DNA from: an uncultured Lachnospiraceae bacterium
GTDB lineage: Bacteria > Bacillota > Clostridia > Lachnospirales > Lachnospiraceae
Direction: 5' to 3'
Length of the DNA stretch: 45,085 nucleotides
NCBI GenBank assembly: GCA_947591155.1
Contig: CANQDA010000028.1
Coordinates: 1 to 45,085 of the forward strand
A program made the position numbers and the translations under genes. The notes beneath the pieces were generated by a model, which searched no databases, had not been told where the DNA came from, and saw nothing but the letters and a program-made list of their open reading frames with translations. Of the stretch, positions 43,632-45,085 are shown piece after piece (position 1 is the first letter of the stretch; the number at the start of each line of letters is the position of its first letter).

Positions 43632-44558
43632 ATGAATATAAAGATACTCGATGAGAAAAGGCTTGCCGCGTTTGGCAGATATCTGCACCTCAATGAGAAA
43701 AGTCCACACACGATCCGCAAGTACCTGCGCGACGCTGAAGCGTTCCGTTGCTTCGCGGCCGGCCGTCGACTTTCGAAGGAACTCACGGTCAGCTACAAAG
43801 AATACTTGTCACGATCCGGGAAATACACAGACAGAAGTATCAATTCCATGTACGCTTCCCTGCGCGCGCTGTTCCGCTTTCTGAATAGAAGCGACTGCAA
43901 TGTCACGGGTATCCGCACACAGGAGCCGCCGTACTGCCCCGAGAACAAGAACCTCACAATGGAGGAATACCGGAGGCTTCTGGACGCCGCAAAGTGCGAC
44001 CGACGACTCCAGCTGGTTCTGAAAGTTTTGGGCGGGACGGGGATCCGGATCTCTGAGCTGGAGTGTCTTACTGTAGAAACGATCCGGGAAAAGGGGAAAC
44101 ACGCGACCGTCCGTGTCTTCTGCAAAAAGAAAAGCCGTGAGATACTCATCCCGGATGAGTTGCGTAAGGAACTGCTCAGCTATATCGAAAGAGAGGAGAT
44201 TCGGGAAGGGCCGATCTTTCGGACGGCAGGCGGGAAACCGATGGACCGGAGTAATATCTGGAAACAGATGAAGCGGCTGTGCAAAAAGGCGGACGTCGAC
44301 GAGGAGAAGGTATTCCCACACAACATACGAAAGTTGTTCGCACGGACATTTTATGAGAGAACCCACGACATCGCGCAGCTCGCCTGCCTGCTGGGGCACA
44401 GCAACGTCAACACGACGATGCTCTACATCAAGAGGACAGAGCGCGAAGTCAGGGAGAAGATAGATCAGATTGTGAGAACAATCCTGAATAAGACCGGGGA
44501 TAGTGGGAGCGATCCGGAGGACGCCTCAGTCGGCTGGGAAGTGAGACTGCAGATATAA
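43632..44558 (+). CDS. Tyrosine recombinase (putative invertase)
   Basis: The 308-residue protein has an N-terminal SAM-like core-binding domain (KSPHTIRKYLRDAEAFRCF) and a catalytic domain with Arg139 (GGTGIRISELE), His230-x-x-Arg233 (PHNIRKLF), His256 (LLGHSNVNTTMLYI) and the nucleophile Tyr265. All catalytic residues are present and the length is typical of XerC/D-like and invertase enzymes. TTGGAGGAG sets the start. It directly precedes a segment bounded by exact inverted repeats that have the architecture of a recombinase core site, so it most likely inverts that segment. Confidence 0.92.
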   Translation: MNIKILDEKRLAAFGRYLHLNEKSPHTIRKYLRDAEAFRCFAAGRRLSKELTVSYKEYLSRSGKYTDRSINSMYASLRALFRFLNRSDCNVTGIRTQEPPYCPENKNLTMEEYRRLLDAAKCDRRLQLVLKVLGGTGIRISELECLTVETIREKGKHATVRVFCKKKSREILIPDELRKELLSYIEREEIREGPIFRTAGGKPMDRSNIWKQMKRLCKKADVDEEKVFPHNIRKLFARTFYERTHDIAQLACLLGHSNVNTTMLYIKRTEREVREKIDQIVRTILNKTGDSGSDPEDASVGWEVRLQI

Positions 44559-44568
44559 AAAGAAAAAC

Positions 44569-44595
44569 ACCACATTATCTGTATAATGTGGTGCA
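44569..44595 (+). repeat. Left 27-bp inverted repeat of the invertible segment
   Basis: It begins ACCACATTAT, then CTGT, then ATAATGTGGT and GCA. The two 10-bp arms are perfect inverted repeats around the asymmetric 4-bp centre, as in tyrosine-recombinase core sites. It is the exact reverse complement of 45009-45035, and the match ends at both sides. Confidence 0.9.
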
Positions 44596-44637
44596 ATATG
44601 TAAGCTTATGACTTTGTCAAAACCTGCATCGTGACTT

Positions 44638-44666
44638 ATAATATCACTTTCTGCGAAAATATGCAA
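44638..44666 (-). promoter_or_regulatory. Leftward promoter candidate in the invertible segment
   Basis: Minus-strand TTGCAT (44661-44666), 17 bases and TATTAT (44638-44643). The start would be about 35 bases from the left repeat, pointing out of the segment. Confidence 0.5.
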
Positions 44667-44694
44667 GATGCATATAAGTGGTAATTTTGGGAAT

Positions 44695-44724
44695 TTGACA
44701 GATACATATTGCATAACAAATAAT
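44695..44724 (+). promoter_or_regulatory. Rightward promoter candidate in the invertible segment
   Basis: TTGACA at 44695-44700, 18 bases and AATAAT at 44719-44724. Confidence 0.5.
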
Positions 44725-44887
44725 TTGTCTGAAAATTTTAGCTGAATGACCGTACCAAGGTCTCCCAAAAGACTGATACGAAAAATCCCGGTCGAGATTT
44801 TGGTATGCAAAAAGAACCTTTGCATATGCCGCCCAAAAAGACAGCACAAAGGTTTACATCTCATACCCAAATATTGGATAGATTGTG

Positions 44888-44926
44888 GAGCCGCACTGCC
44901 AAAATGGCAACGCAGGCTCTTTTTTT
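44888..44926 (+). terminator. Intrinsic terminator inside the invertible segment
   Basis: GAGCC at 44888-44892 pairs with GGCTC at 44915-44919, TGCC with GGCA inside, followed by seven T at 44920-44926. It faces right in the present orientation. Confidence 0.75.
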
Positions 44927-45008
44927 ATTGCCAGAAAGGCCGCTGTTTTTGGCAATCGACAGGGCATCCGGCGCTTGCGTTACTTACAGGGCTATAACAG
45001 CAGTTCAG

Positions 45009-45035
45009 TGCACCACATTATACAGATAATGTGGT
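45009..45035 (-). repeat. Right 27-bp inverted repeat of the invertible segment
   Basis: The exact reverse complement of 44569-44595, with the same 10-bp arms and the centre read as ACAG. The bases beyond both ends do not match, so 27 bp is the full repeat. Confidence 0.9.
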
Positions 45036-45080
45036 AAACGTCCGAAATGTGATAAGTGCTTTTCTAGACGACAGGAGTGG

Positions 45081-45085
45081 ATGAC
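45081..45085 (+). other. Possible start of a switch-controlled gene at the window edge
   Basis: AGGAGTGG is followed by ATG at 45081, three bases after the GG-rich stretch ends. Only five bases remain, so the gene cannot be identified. It would be the gene placed under the invertible promoter. Confidence 0.25.

Larger units (their letters stand above)
44596..45008 (+). mobile_element. Predicted invertible DNA segment (phase switch)
   Basis: The 413-bp AT-rich segment lies between the two repeats. It holds a rightward promoter candidate (TTGACA 44695-44700, 18 bases, AATAAT), an intrinsic rightward terminator (44888-44926) and a leftward promoter candidate close to the left repeat (TTGCAT, 17 bases, TATTAT at 44638-44666). 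As drawn, the rightward promoter runs into the terminator. After inversion the other promoter would face out across the right border into the downstream gene. No convincing coding sequence is inside. Confidence 0.75.

Noticed and set aside
44746..45029. Small ORFs within the invertible segment
   Set aside because: No RBS, overlapping frames, and the terminator and right repeat lie inside them.

Overview
The window reads as chromosomal DNA of a fairly GC-rich anaerobic Clostridia, most likely Lachnospiraceae. The grounds are family content only: Wood-Ljungdahl-type C1 genes with an RnfC2-like subunit, a SEC-C-tailed SecA, a UPF0735 ACT protein beside homoserine dehydrogenase, DUF975 and DUF4190 membrane proteins, and an NHLM-type RiPP locus. 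No rRNA, tRNA or CRISPR array was seen. Family names come from reading motifs; no database search was run.

Region 1 (1-15.8 kb) is a large peptide natural-product (RiPP) locus. It starts with the tail of an MFS transporter, a GNAT protein and an RsbW-like ATP-binding protein. These lead into an export module: a very short HlyD-like protein, a C39-peptidase ABC transporter and a second ABC transporter. A Cys-rich precursor and a terminator follow. A second operon, preceded by a 21-bp-period direct repeat, encodes a small protein, an ECF-like sigma factor, a B12-type radical SAM enzyme, two NHLP-leader precursors, a SPASM radical SAM enzyme, a tandem GNAT-like protein and a PoyD-type radical SAM epimerase. 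After a terminator come a zinc-ribbon mini-precursor, an HExxH protein and a Cys-free precursor. Two precursor genes share an ECF-style promoter with identical spacing (CCTAACA-N15-CGTATmAA), which suggests the local sigma factor drives them.

Region 2 (15.9-28.1 kb) carries C1 metabolism. On the minus strand is a methylenetetrahydrofolate reductase cluster: a MetV-RnfC fusion, MetV and MetF. On the plus strand are formate-THF ligase, behind a long leader with an internal intrinsic terminator, and a formate/nitrite channel. Between them lie a hybrid histidine kinase, a SEC-C protein, a YdcF-family protein and an Rpn-type nuclease.

Region 3 (28.1-43.4 kb) is mostly housekeeping: an FMN-binding-like membrane protein, DegV, a secreted transglutaminase-like protein, a repeat lipoprotein, a eukaryotic-type HisA, HPF, SecA, RF2, an ACT protein, homoserine dehydrogenase, an iPGM-like protein that may be a homoserine kinase, and DUF975/DUF4190 proteins. 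RF2 (prfB) keeps the programmed +1 frameshift, but the in-frame stop is TAA instead of the usual TGA.

Region 4 (43.6-45.1 kb) is a tyrosine recombinase followed by a 413-bp segment bounded by exact 27-bp inverted repeats. Each repeat has two 10-bp palindromic arms around an asymmetric 4-bp centre. The segment holds opposing promoter candidates and an intrinsic terminator. It looks like an invertible phase-variation switch for a gene just beyond the window.
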